A DNA stretch of 64,000 nt. It comes from Desmodus rotundus (Eukaryota; Chordata; Mammalia; Chiroptera; Phyllostomidae). The notes beneath the pieces were generated by a model. The model saw only the letters and a list, made by a program, of their open reading frames with translations, ran no database searches and was not told where the DNA came from. This document shows, piece by piece, positions 1 to 10,069 of the stretch. The first letter of the stretch is position 1. Each line of letters opens with the position of its first letter. The position numbers and the translations under genes were made by a program. The DNA is taken from positions 174,121,220 through 174,185,219 of the forward strand of contig NC_071390.1 of NCBI RefSeq assembly GCF_022682495.2. Direction: 5' to 3'.

Positions 1-2865
1 AAAGGGGAAGATCTCCGACTGGCCAAGCTGGCCAGCTGCTCCTCTCTGGAGCTAGGGATAAGAATTGGGTGAGGAATTTTTCAAGAAATGGTTCTGTAGA
101 CAAACTCGTATGCCTAACACATCTGCTCACAAGAGGACTTTTCCTTTCATTTTTCTTCTTCATCCCCAAGAGTCTCCGGAGGGTCACATCCTCTCCACAA
201 CTAACCATGTTCTTGCAATTAGAAACCAGTTCTATGTGGGCTCACAGATGGGAGAGCTGTCCAAGACACCTGTTAGAAATGTAGACAGAAGAACAGTTTA
301 GACCCTAATCTTAAAGACGGACGTTGGCGTGGAAGCTTCAGTCATAGATTTGTCTTCGGTAAAGGACTTAGAAAGGGAATCTCACTTCGAGTTGAAGGAG
401 ATAAACTGTCTTCGCAAATATTCAGGGACATAAGTGTGTGAAGTGATGCCAACTCATTCCAGTTCATAGCTCCTAGGTTACTTCCTCCTTCCATGCTCTC
501 TCCTTTTTCTGTCCCCATTCAAAGACGTGTGTAATGAATAGCACTTGCCCTCCGGGGCCAGCCCCTCCTGGTGGTGATGAGGTTCCTTCCGACACTAACA
601 CTGAGGCGCCGGCACACCTGTGCTGTGTCAGGCCATGGCAACCGGGAACAGAGAAAATATTCTGTATGGTGCTGGGCTGCTGCTGCTGGGTCCCCTGCTT
701 TCCAGCCTCTGCGTTAGTTCTCTCCCGGTAACACACTATGCAACACTTTGTTTCTTTACAGTCAATAAATATTAATTCTTAAAAACGAAGGAAATATATA
801 AATAGAGAGAAAACACAAGACATAGAATTTACCGTTCCCCAAATCCCAAATTAATATTTTAAGGTTTATCATCCCAGATTTTATCTGTGTAATTCCATTT
901 GATTGAGAGAGGGGTTCCTAATGAGCTCATCTAATTTAAGAATAGCGGTCTGTGAGGCCGATTCTGTCACAGAAGCAGATAGGAAGGAGTAGGGAAAGTG
1001 TCTCTGGAGTGTGGGCATACTCAGGGCACCTTGCCACGTGCATCTCATACCCAAGGGGCCAGGTGTTTTTCCCTGAGCAGGTTTTCATTTTTCTTTCCTT
1101 CATACACTTAGCAAAGCCCACTAGTGCGGGTACTTGTTCCTTTTCTCCCTCCCTCACTGCCCTGTGATGGTGTAGTGCCCAACGACAGTGGGAGGGCTGG
1201 GCATCCTCCATTTGCCCCCCACACTCACCGGGCTCTTCTCCATCCTGTTCTGGAGCCTGCAGCCGAGAAGCTGACCTTCATCAACTCTATCAGTAGGTTC
1301 TCTTGACCTCTGACTTCTGGTCAGGTCCTGCCAATGGGAGGTGCAGGCATTTGAAGAGGGAGGTCTGTTTTCCTTTCTCTGCCCACTCCCAGGTAGGTCC
1401 AGTGTGTTGGCTGAATCTACCACAGATTCCGTTTCAGGCCCTCTCCTGGATTAACCACTCCCCCCACCCCGCCCCTTCTGGGTGGTAGAGGTGGTAATGG
1501 CTCCCCTCTGTGGCCAGATCCGGTTAATTCACTGCACTGTTGTTTTATTTCAATCCCATCCAAACCTTTGGAAAATCGTGAGTCCTTTCTTAAATTGTTT
1601 TTCAATGGCTCCATCTGGATGTGGGCTTGCTCCTCGCTGAGGTTCTAATGGATGCAGTAGCAGTTTGATAAAATTTAATTTCACATATATAAGAATTAAG
1701 GAGGACAGATCACACACATTCCACAGAGCTGCGGGAAGGGGCACCAAGACCACTGGTGGAAACTTCAGTGAAACGTAGCGCATGTTTGAAGGAGAAGGCA
1801 TTGGAGAGATGTAAAGGTCTTACTGGTAGGGGTTCAACAGACACTGTTGAAATGAAACAGTTTCAGTTATTTCCATGCCACTGGGTTGCACATCCAGGGA
1901 ATGGGCAGGCGGCGTGAACTTGAGGTGAAAGTGAGTCTTTGGGACTCGGCTACACACAGTCCGATCGGATCTGCCGTGCCTCAGATTTCCTTTTTCTGCT
2001 GAAAACCAAAAAGGCTCCCTTAGGTAATTTATAAGGCCTCTTTCAACTTCAAAATTCCGTGATCAGCGTTTCCACAATGGGGCAGGTGGGGGGGGGGTGG
2101 CGACTATAGAAGTCCTAGGAAGGATGAAAAGGACACCTTTGCTAAAGCTGCTGTCTTGTCAGTCTCTCCATGGCCTGGACTTTGGGTCAGACGGGCCCAC
2201 AGGCCCCACGCCCCAGTGTCCGCCCAAAGACAGTGCTGGGTTTCTTGCAGGAGGGGACCGAGATTCCTTCTTCGTCGAATTCTCCAAGAAGGAAACAGGA
2301 ATAATCAAAGTGCTCAATGATCTTTCAGAAAATGAAGAAAATAAATGTGGCAGAATTTCTGGCTCCTCCTGGTCACTGCCTTCAATCCTATTTTGACTCT
2401 GTATTTTCCTGGCTCTTAACCCTTTTTGAGTAAATTTTCTGTTCCTGGGCCCACATTTTCTTCTTGGAGCCCACGGTGGCTTTGGCTTCTCCAGAACTGG
2501 CCCCTGTGACATTTGCCTTCACACACTGACTCTACCTACTTCTGGAAACAACACCCCCGAACACGACCCTGGAGATGCCACCTAGAAAGCAAACCTTAAC
2601 AAAAATCTTCCAATTCCGTGCAAAATGGATCTCCCTCCACCTTCCAGCCTCATCTCATTTCCGAAGTGTACCTCATCCCTCACTCACATTCCCTTCACCC
2701 CACGTGAAAGGGCGATGGTTTTCTGAGTGATTAAACTGCTTAAAATATCCAAGTTTCCTCAACAACAAAGAGCCACAGTTAACTTCCCCTGGGAAGCTGA
2801 CACACACTGCCACAGCAATTGCTCAATACGTATGCTAATAAAGAGACTGCTACGTTTTCATCAGC
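1..2865. other. unique non-coding stretch, no gene seen
   Basis: Mixed-composition sequence with stops in every frame and no repeat family I recognise. It contains a run of nine G at 2089-2097. A 99-codon frame at 2097-2396 is treated as a weak finding, not as a gene. Confidence 0.6.
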
Positions 2866-3303
2866 TTCTGTTTCCCTTTCTCTGCTGGGCACTGGCTGGA
2901 CTGCCTTTCCCAGACCCCTTTGCAGTTAGGTGGGGCCATATGACTGAGTTCCAGCCAATGGAATGTGGGCACCTCAGATGCAAGCCACAGACAGGCCTGG
3001 TCCCTAAAATCTCCCACACTAACCTCAATGTTCTCTCCTCTTATTGCTGTTTGAATGCAGGGTATTCAGGGATGGATTCTGAGGTCCTTGGGGATATTGG
3101 AGCCAGTAGATGGACCAGTCTGAGTCCCTAAATGATAGCCCGGTCACTAGATGAAAGAGCCTGGGTCCTTGAACGAAATACAGCGCCCCCTACCTGCTGA
3201 CTTTCACTGGAATGTGACATTAACAAGAGAGCATTTATTGTGTCCAGCCACTGAGATCTGGGGGCTGTTTGTCATAGCACTTGGTCTCCCTTGACTAATG
3301 CAA
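2866..3303 (+). mobile_element. MLT1-type (MaLR) solo LTR, old C/D/E-like
   Basis: The order of diagnostic blocks matches older MLT1 LTRs as I remember them: a TTTCCCAGACCCCTTTGCAG block, a GGCCATATGACTGAGTTC block, CCAGCCAATGGAATGT, then AAAGAGCCTGGGTCCTTGAA and a 3' part with CAGCCACTGAGATCTGGGGG ending near CTAATGC. The copy is strongly diverged and has no internal retroviral sequence next to it, so it is a solo LTR relic. The exact subfamily is uncertain. Confidence 0.6.
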
Positions 3304-4439
3304 TACATCCACTTACCCCAAACGTTGAGGCTTCATACCAGCCTCCTTGAATCTCTAGGCTGGTGCTTCTCATGGGAAACATTTGATCGATTCTAAAATA
3401 AAATTCTACCAAGAAGTACATATTTAGACAGAAACATTTCCCTTATCTATTTTTCCTATGGTGTGTGTGTGTAAGGTTGAGAAAGAGTCGTTCAGTGAAG
3501 GAAAGAGATTGGCTTTAATGTCTAATAATCTGGTACATGCTGTGACAACTAAAATGACCCAAATAGAAAAATAGCATGAGAGAAATGGGGAAAAGCAAGC
3601 TGTCCCCAGGAGCTCTGTGGCGATATCATTGTCTATTCTCCCAGCCTGGGCTGTTTTGGGCAGAGGCTCCAACTTAAGACCTATCTAAATTACAGTTTTC
3701 CCCTGGAGAAGGGTTTTTAGAGAGGGATTTAACATTAGGAAAGAACAGAGAGGTTTCTGCCCTGTGCAATGGGCCAGCGAGGTCATGTCCAAGCCCTGAG
3801 CTAGGAAATGCTTCCACTGATTAGCTACCAGCCAGGTGCACTTTCAGTAATTTTGTTCGATTCATCCCATCAGCTGCTGCTCAGGACATGCTACCCCAGA
3901 GAAACATCAAGTTGTTTCCCCGTTGGTTTTGGTCATTTCTCTGAGAGCTATCATAAAGGACTTAATGGGAAAAAACAAGGCGAGACAACTTCATTTTGTC
4001 CTCTGTGTTTTTGTGCTCCATCAATAACCCGCCTTTTCTTCTGCCGTGTGCAGTGAGTTGGCTACGTTACCACAGCTGCGGTAACCCACTGGACTATGGG
4101 AAAGCCCAAACCCACCGCATCTGGGGATGATGCCAAAGGCCCTTTGACATTGTTTATCATGGGGTTTCTCCCGAAAAAAATTATTACTCTGTGAAACCAA
4201 TACGGCTCCATTAAATTGTAAATCAGTCCATCACAAAAGGCTGGGAAATAGCCTTTTTATTTGCTTCTCATTTGAGCATTCACAGTGGAGCTGGAAGAGG
4301 ACTGTTATTAGTAACAACATTTGCTGCCAGTTTTTCATAGACCGAAGGTTCCTGACCTTTCTAGAAAGAGAGCTCCCATGTCTCCAAAGTCATGAGAGCC
4401 TCCGGGGACAAGGGTGGTTGAGACACACGTATCCTTGAG
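3304..4439. other. unique non-coding stretch with candidate conserved block
   Basis: No gene or clear repeat seen. A 20-bp near-perfect palindrome lies at 4066-4085. The AT-rich, repeat-free block after it (about 4090-4340) has the look of conserved non-coding DNA, which is a guess that needs an alignment. Confidence 0.45.
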
Positions 4440-4635
4440 TAGAAGTATAGACTTGGCCATTCTTAGTGTGACTTATGGAAGGTCACTGAAGCTCTCTAAG
4501 CCTGTTCCCTCATTTGGAAACTAGTGATAGCAGTGCCCATATCGAGGGTTACTGAGAGTTTAAGTGGGAAAACAAAGGGACAGTGTCTGGACCAGTAGAT
4601 GCTGGCACTCAGTAGATGCTCCATACTGTCTTCCT
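4440..4635 (+). repeat. MIR SINE relic
   Basis: MIR core order is visible: GTGACTTATGGAAGGTCACTGAAGCTCTCTAAGCC, then CCTCATTTGGAAACTAGTGATAGCAGTGCC in decayed form, and a 3' part resembling GCACTCAGTAGATGCTC. Ancient tRNA-derived SINE, heavily mutated, no expected activity. Confidence 0.6.
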
Positions 4636-4889
4636 ACTAGCAATGGGCACTAGAGATGCCGGTGATCTCTATATTTGCTGAAACCTCTAGAAAAACAGTG
4701 TGGGCATGTACAGGAGGGTGTGAGCATCTGATGGGAGAGCCACAGCAGAGGGGTCAGAGACCCTAGAGTGGATGACATTTCAATTTCCTCACTTCACAGA
4801 GGGGAAAACCCAGCCTGCAAGAGGGAAGTGAGGAGTCTAATGCCACCTGCTAGCAGGAGATACAGCCAGAACTCAGACCTGGTTCTCTA

Positions 4890-5060
4890 CTGCCTTTGAT
4901 AGCATGCAATCATTTATTGAGCATATACAAGGTGCCAGATCTTACAACAACCCCAAGAGAAGGGCTTTATTGTTATTCCCATTTAACAGATGAGGACACT
5001 GAGGCTTAGAAGGACAAAGTTACTTGCTTAGATCCATACACCGAGTGCATTGAATTCTTA
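4890..5060 (-). repeat. MIR SINE relic, antisense
   Basis: Reads as the reverse of MIR: CATTTATTGAGCATATACAAGGTGCCAG, AACAACCCCAAGAGAAGG, CCCATTTAACAGATGAGGACACTGAGGC and AAAGTTACTTGCTTAG in the expected order. One of the better preserved MIR copies here. Confidence 0.75.
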
Positions 5061-5869
5061 AGCATATGTCCATCACATTGTTTTATGCCACCAGACAGAG
5101 GCTCTGAGATTCACCAGTATGTTCACAACTCCAGCCAGACATACAGAGGTGAACTAAGGGTATAGGATTAGTAAGCCAAGTCTATTCTGCTTACTTGTTT
5201 TATACCGGTTATAAAAGTTCAGTCAGCAAGATCACCTCCAGCCAGCAAAAGATCTACTTTCTGTCTGTTTTTTAAGACTGTTTTCCTGATGACTTTCAAA
5301 GGGGCTCAGTGTCCAGATTAGTTGACAGGATAACAGAGTGAACCAGCTTTGTTTCCAGAAGCACCACTTCCAAGGGGCTGTGAGATAACTCCCTTTAACT
5401 GTCCAGTTTAGACTGGAATGGCCAAGCTCCGGGAAGTGCCTGTGCCCACGGCAGAGTCAGCGTCTGGTTGCCCAGGAGGGTGGATCCAGAAAGTCTAGCC
5501 CATCCCTTGGGCCGTTGATGTGATCTTTTAGAGAGCTTGGTGCTGCAGGTGCTGCCCCCTGGAAGGATCCTGGCAGGTGATCCAAATTAAACAGGATACA
5601 CCGAGGAGGAAATCTTGTTTGCAATATCAGTATCTCCTCTTTTCTGCTGTGTTTCTGACCCATGACTCTCTAACAAAAGGATTTTCTGGTCCAAACCTGC
5701 AGCCTGATATTGTGGAAGAACCACACAGGAAAGTGGAGTCAGATGGGCCAGGGCTCTGCCCAGGGCCGAGCCCCTGCCTTCCGCGAGGATGCGGAGCACA
5801 GTGATCAAACAGCGAGGTTTGCCCCTTCCTAGCAGTGGCCTTGGACATGCATCTGACTTACGCGCCCAC
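5061..5869. other. unique non-coding stretch, no gene seen
   Basis: No gene, RNA gene or recognised repeat. Short frames of 68 to 94 codons overlap each other on both strands around 5457-5871 and show no domain. Confidence 0.55.
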
Positions 5870-5995
5870 ATCTATAGTAAAGGACAACAACAGTACTTAC
5901 CTCCATGGCTGCTAAGGGAATTAAATCAGCTAATACACGTGGCACCCTTAGAAAACTCCTGAGTCCATGCTAGGTGCCACGTAGGCAAGCGGTAT
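5870..5995 (+). repeat. MIR 3' part, relic
   Basis: AACAGTACTTACCTCCATGG, then GGAATTAAATCAGCTAATACACGTGG and a decayed terminal part match the middle-to-end of MIR. The copy contains a perfect 10-bp inverted repeat (5937-5946 and 5973-5982) and a CACGTG E-box at 5936-5941. Confidence 0.5.
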
Positions 5996-6334
5996 GTGCC
6001 GTGATTACACATTTTTATCAGTGAGATGGAGAGATAAGAGCGCACGCAGAGATTGTGGTGAGGAACAAATTACCGGATGTTTCTGAAGGGATGAGCACAA
6101 AGTGGGTGCTAGAGATGAGTAGTGGGTCTCACGCAGACAGACTGACCACAGGTGCTGCAGAGAGTGTTGATTTGGGGATCCTGGAAGCAGAGGCCCAAGT
6201 CTTGTCCACCAATTGCCACAAAATTATTACATAGATCAGGTGATCAGTGTATGGAGTTCATTGTTTCAGCAGGTCATAGGAGAGGAAAATGAAACAGTCA
6301 GGTAGGCCTCAGGCGGGGGGGGGAGGGGTCAGGA

Positions 6335-6470
6335 GTCCTGGCTCCCAACCGGACTCAACCACCTGAGACCCACGTAGCCTTGAGCGAATGTCTCCTCTGC
6401 TTTGACTTCAGTTCTATTTTCTGGGAAAGGAGAGTCGAGGGGATGTCCCAAGTGCCCTTGCATGCTAGCG
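6335..6470 (+). repeat. probable MIR relic carrying duplicated block, copy 1
   Basis: GTCCTGGCTCCCAACCGGACTCAACC, GTAGCCTTGAGCGAATG, CCTCTGC...TTCAGTTCTATTTTCTGG follow the MIR order loosely. Its right half (6391-6464) is the first copy of the 74-bp direct repeat whose second copy is at 7440-7513. Confidence 0.4.
6391..6464 (+). repeat. 74-bp direct repeat, copy 1
   Basis: Aligned by eye to 7440-7513 with 5 mismatches and no gaps (about 93% identity). Identity stops sharply at the right edge, after CTTGCATG. The shared core runs through TCTGGGAAAGGAGAGTCGAG without a mismatch. Confidence 0.85.
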
Positions 6471-6624
6471 TTAAATAATGTTCCTCTGGGGCACCACTCT
6501 CATCACCTGTGTCTGGGACTGGAAAATGGAACCCCCCCCCCCACCTCCAGTAAGCAACTTGACGACATCCAGCTCAGACAGAGACGTCCATGGCTGCCTC
6601 CGTTGTGCGTGTGTCTGTAACGTC

Positions 6625-6790
6625 CCGTTTACTCATTCCACAAATGCCTTGGAGCCGTCGTGAAGGGCCAGGCGCTCTTCCATACCCGAATGAACAGGAC
6701 ACATCCAATTTCGGCTCTTAAGGAGTGGGTAGACAAACAGAACAAATAAACTAAAATAAGGAAGTACGTTTTTAAGAGGCACTGAGAGAG
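6625..6790 (-). repeat. L2 LINE 3' part, antisense, relic
   Basis: Reverse of the L2 3' end: a decayed ACTCATTCCACAAATGCC start, GGCGCTCTTCCATACCCGAATGAACAGGACA, and GGCTCTTAAGGAGTGGGTAGACA, matching the usual block on gained-tail L2 copies read backwards. Old and fragmentary. Confidence 0.55.
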
Positions 6791-7439
6791 GGTTGTGATT
6801 TTAGATGATGGACTGGGGAGGAGGCTGGGAAAGCCCCACGAGAAGATGGTGTGGGTGTCAGATCTCTGTTCCCACAGGGAAGGAGCTGAGCTTGTCCTGG
6901 AGCAGGGCCTGGCCTTGCAGTCCCTTCTGAGGAATCGTTGGAGGAACAAACGGTCGAGTGGGCAGAACCTGAATCCTGAAAAGACTGATTTGGATGCATA
7001 TGTGAATAGTCCGTATATTTTCATCTGAAATAAATTAGCTCTAACCGTTTCCAGAGTAGGACTGAAATGATTACATTACTATTATTTTAAACCTGAGTAG
7101 CATATGGTAATGGGAGCTGCGTTCTCCCAAAGCAGGCCAAGCAGGGGAGGCTCCGAGCAGTTAGGGGCGTTATTTGCACATTTCTGCCCCCTAGTGGTAG
7201 TATGAAATATAGCCACAACTCCAAATTGGCATTCCTCTGCCATAAACTATGTCAGCGGGTGTATGCCATCGTCTTTGGAGTATTGGAATTGAACTATCAG
7301 TGTGGTGACGTCTTTCAAATCCAAAGTGTGAACAGAATGGCCTTAGTGGGAAGATGGCCATAACATACAAAACGAGGACTGTTTCAGACAAGTCAGTACA
7401 ATGATAAATTATGCACCTTCTTTCACTATGCTGAAAATC
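6791..7439. other. unique non-coding stretch with CTCF-type motif
   Basis: The left part (to about 6960) could be a further L2 extension. The rest is unique, apart from the motif at 7184-7197. No gene seen. Confidence 0.5.
7184..7197 (-). promoter_or_regulatory. predicted CTCF core motif
   Basis: The minus strand reads CCACTAGGGGGCAG, which fits the textbook CTCF core CCASYAGRKGGCRS at all 14 positions. It lies in repeat-free sequence. Occupancy cannot be told from sequence alone. Confidence 0.55.
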
Positions 7440-7513
7440 TCTCCTCCACTTTGACTTCAATTTTATTTTCTGGGAAAGGAGAGTCGAGGGGATGTCCCAA
7501 GTTCCCTTGCATG
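7440..7513 (+). repeat. 74-bp direct repeat, copy 2
   Basis: Second copy of 6391-6464, 1,049 bp downstream in the same orientation. Differences are two adjacent bases near the left end, two in the following CTTCA-TT segment, and one T for G at 7503. That last change helps create a perfect hairpin at the right edge (7495-7523). Confidence 0.85.
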
Positions 7514-7523
7514 GAACTTGGGA
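7495..7523. repeat. perfect 11-bp hairpin at repeat edge
   Basis: Arms TCCCAAGTTCC (7495-7505) and GGAACTTGGGA (7513-7523) are exact reverse complements around a 7-base loop, CTTGCAT. The left arm belongs to the duplicated block; the right arm replaces the sequence that follows copy 1. Confidence 0.85.
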
Positions 7524-7860
7524 GCAGGTCATCTCCTCCTAAATCCCACTCTTCATGGGCTTATACAGATTGTAAGGGATCAGAGCTCAAAGGAACATAA
7601 GATACTTCCCAGGCCCAGCATTCCAGGGATGTTTTCTAGGGAGTCTAGGAGAAGACTGGACTTCAAAGACCCTCTGAAGTTTTGTTTGGAAACTCTATTT
7701 CCAAAATGTATTGGGAAGTGTCAGATCCAGATAGTTGGCAGACTCTGGGCCATTTGTTCAAGGTGAGTCATCCTGGAGGTTACAAACTTCTGTTTGCTCA
7801 GCATTGTGTTTCTGCACACCCTTCCCGCTTCACCTCGTGCCAAGGTGCCTGGGAACCGGC
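7524..7860. other. unique non-coding stretch
   Basis: No gene, RNA gene or recognised repeat. Confidence 0.5.
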
Positions 7861-8142
7861 TGCTCCCTCCCCTCCCTCCCTTCTCCCTCTTTCTTTCCCT
7901 CCCTTCCTCCCTTCCTTCCTTCCCTCCCTCCCCCCTCCCTCCCTCCTTCCCCTTCCCTCCTTCCTTTCCCCCTCCCTCCCTCCCTCCCTTCCTTCCTTCC
8001 TTCCTTCCTTCCTTCCTTTTTCCCTTCCTTCCTTCTTTTCCTTCTTTCTTTTTTCTCTCTTTTTCTCTCTTTCCCTCTCTCTCTTTCTCTCTCTGTCTCC
8101 CTTCCTTCCTCCCTCTTCCCCTCTTCCTTTCTTTACACACCT
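7861..8142 (+). repeat. polypyrimidine low-complexity tract (CCTT/CCCT/CTTT)
   Basis: About 280 bases almost free of purines on the plus strand, shifting from CCCT-rich to a CCTT array (about 7985-8025) to CTTT and CTCT. Frames of up to about 197 codons run through it (Ser/Pro/Leu/Phe-rich on plus, Arg/Lys/Glu/Gly-rich on minus). They are artefacts of the repeat, not proteins. Confidence 0.95.
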
Positions 8143-9276
8143 CCCCTCTCTTTCTTTCATTTTCAGCTCTTGTTTTCAACCCAGAAGTCAGCTGAGACAG
8201 GCCCTCTTTGGGGATTCAAATCAAGACTCAAGTCCTATTCTGTATACAGAGTTCTTTATCTTTTCCCACATCTGAAGGATTCAAAGGCAGAGTGGGATGG
8301 GACCCTCTGAAGCTTTTCCAACCACCTCTAAATCTTCTGCTCCCATGTTAATTTGGTTCATATGGCATGACAATGTGTGGCACGGTCTGCCTTTGTTCTG
8401 TTCCTCATTGAGCCACCTCCTTCCTCAGTTTCCAGCTAACTCCACCCACACACACCCCACCTGAGTAAACCTGACTTTCCAGGTTGTTTGGCCTGACAGA
8501 GATAGGAATTATAGAGCAGCAATGCGAACCACTCACAACTGAACGCTAATAACCAAAAATCCTTTTCTTAAATGTCCCGTTAGTCACCCTGCCATGGTGC
8601 TTGCTATATTCTTTCTTCCTGCTTCTTCCCTTTCCTTGTCTCCTCTTCAGGAGGAAAAAAAGCCCAAATTTTCTCCATCTCTTTTTGCTGAGTGACCCAA
8701 CTCATTCCCAGAACCCTCCCCCTCCCCCAAGTTCAAATCTAGACCCTCTTTTGCATGTTAAAGGCTCATGCATCCAACACTGTTCTCAGTTGCAGGTAAC
8801 AAAAAATAGATTCTGGATGAATTAAGCAGAAGAGCTGATTGAAGGAACTTAGTGAACTCACGAATGGGCAGAGCTGCTGGAGGATCAGGGCCAGGAAATG
8901 GGCAGGCACAAGTGCGGAGACTGGGGACCAGAGTGAAGTGAAATCCTGTGGAGCCACCTGCTGGATGGCATGTGGCCCATGTGACACTGCCACCATGGGT
9001 CAGCTGTGGCACCACTGCCTTGTAGGCTGGTCTCACTTCCTATGGGGACCCATACACATAAAAAAGGGTTGAAGATCCTGGAGGATGAAGTAAAATGATC
9101 ACAACTCAGTAAAACGCTTTGATAAAGAAGAGCAATTTTGCATCTCCCTTTCCTTTTCATCTGTCCTTCCACCCAAGGCTCTTTAAGAGGAGCTACCCTG
9201 GACAGAGACCTCTCCCATCGCTGGCCTCCCTGCTCCTCACTGTTCGCCCCTTAGGACAAAGAATTGGTGACAACCA
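8143..9276. other. non-coding stretch, possible old repeat at 8760-9080
   Basis: No gene. Around 8780-8880 the sequence (CTCAGTTGCAGGTAACAAAAAATAG, then an AATTAAGCAGAAG-like segment) resembles an old interspersed repeat that I cannot name with confidence. Confidence 0.45.
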
Positions 9277-9296
9277 TTTTTTTTTTTTTTTTTTTT
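9277..9296 (+). repeat. T20 homopolymer
   Basis: Twenty consecutive T. It could be the A-tail of a decayed minus-strand retroposon, but I see no recognisable body to its right. Confidence 0.9.
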
Positions 9297-9334
9297 ACTA
9301 CAATCAGTTTGGATTTTAAGCATTGCGTTGCTTG

Positions 9335-9520
9335 TGACTATACCTTCACCAACTTCAGTCTTTAGGACCGTCCTATGAAGTTAGGACTGTTGCCCCCATT
9401 TTACAGGCAGAAAAGCTGAGCCTTGGGAATGTTCCGTGATTCCATCAAGGTTACACAGCTGGAGGAGACAGATTTCAAACTCAAGGCTGCCTGAGTCCAG
9501 AGTCCATGCTCTCATTCGAA
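9335..9520 (-). repeat. MIR SINE relic, antisense
   Basis: CCTATGAAGTTAGGACTGTTGCCCCCATTTTACAGGCAGAAAAGCTGAG, AAGGTTACACAGCTGG and CAAACTCAAGGCTGCCTGAGTCC-like blocks are in the order of reversed MIR. Confidence 0.7.
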
Positions 9521-10069
9521 AGCTATTTGATTTTTGTCAAAACTAGGCAGGCACATACTTTAAGAATCAAATTACTATTTTGTATCTATCTGTATGTCTC
9601 TAAATAAAATACTTACACCGTTACTCCTTTATCTGTTTTTATCATCATCCTCTTCCAGTTACTGGATGTAGGTGTTAACTTTCTTCCCAGGCCCGCTCCT
9701 GTTATCGTCACATTCCGCCTGACATACCTTTACAATTCCATTCGAATTTTGCTAGAAACTAATATCAGTAGTGAATGGATATTTTAAAATGACTGTGGAA
9801 ACTCTATCGACAGTTAATCTATTGAGCATACAATAATATTATTGTAAACAGCATCTTGTATTGGATTTCATTATTTGTTTCTTGTTAGTAATTAAAAGAA
9901 ATTGATTTTTGTTATACTGACCACGTATCCATCAGTCTTGCTATGTTAACTTAAAATCCCAACAGCTTATGTGGAATTTATTTGGCTTCTCTACATTTAC
10001 AATTCTCGCTCTGAATAATTGCTTGATTTCCCCTTCCCTTTTAACAGTCATTCCTTTATTTTCCTTAAA
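9521..10069. other. AT-rich non-coding stretch
   Basis: No gene. It holds a perfect 16-bp AT-rich palindrome at 9830-9845. It may be a decayed extension of the adjoining L1. Confidence 0.4.

Noticed and set aside
7682..8310. Frames of 120 to 197 codons on both strands
   Set aside because: They are translations of the polypyrimidine tract (Ser/Pro/Leu/Phe or Lys/Arg/Glu/Gly only).
9830..9845. Perfect 16-bp palindrome ACAATAATATTATTGT
   Set aside because: Pure low-complexity AT sequence; expected by chance in such DNA.
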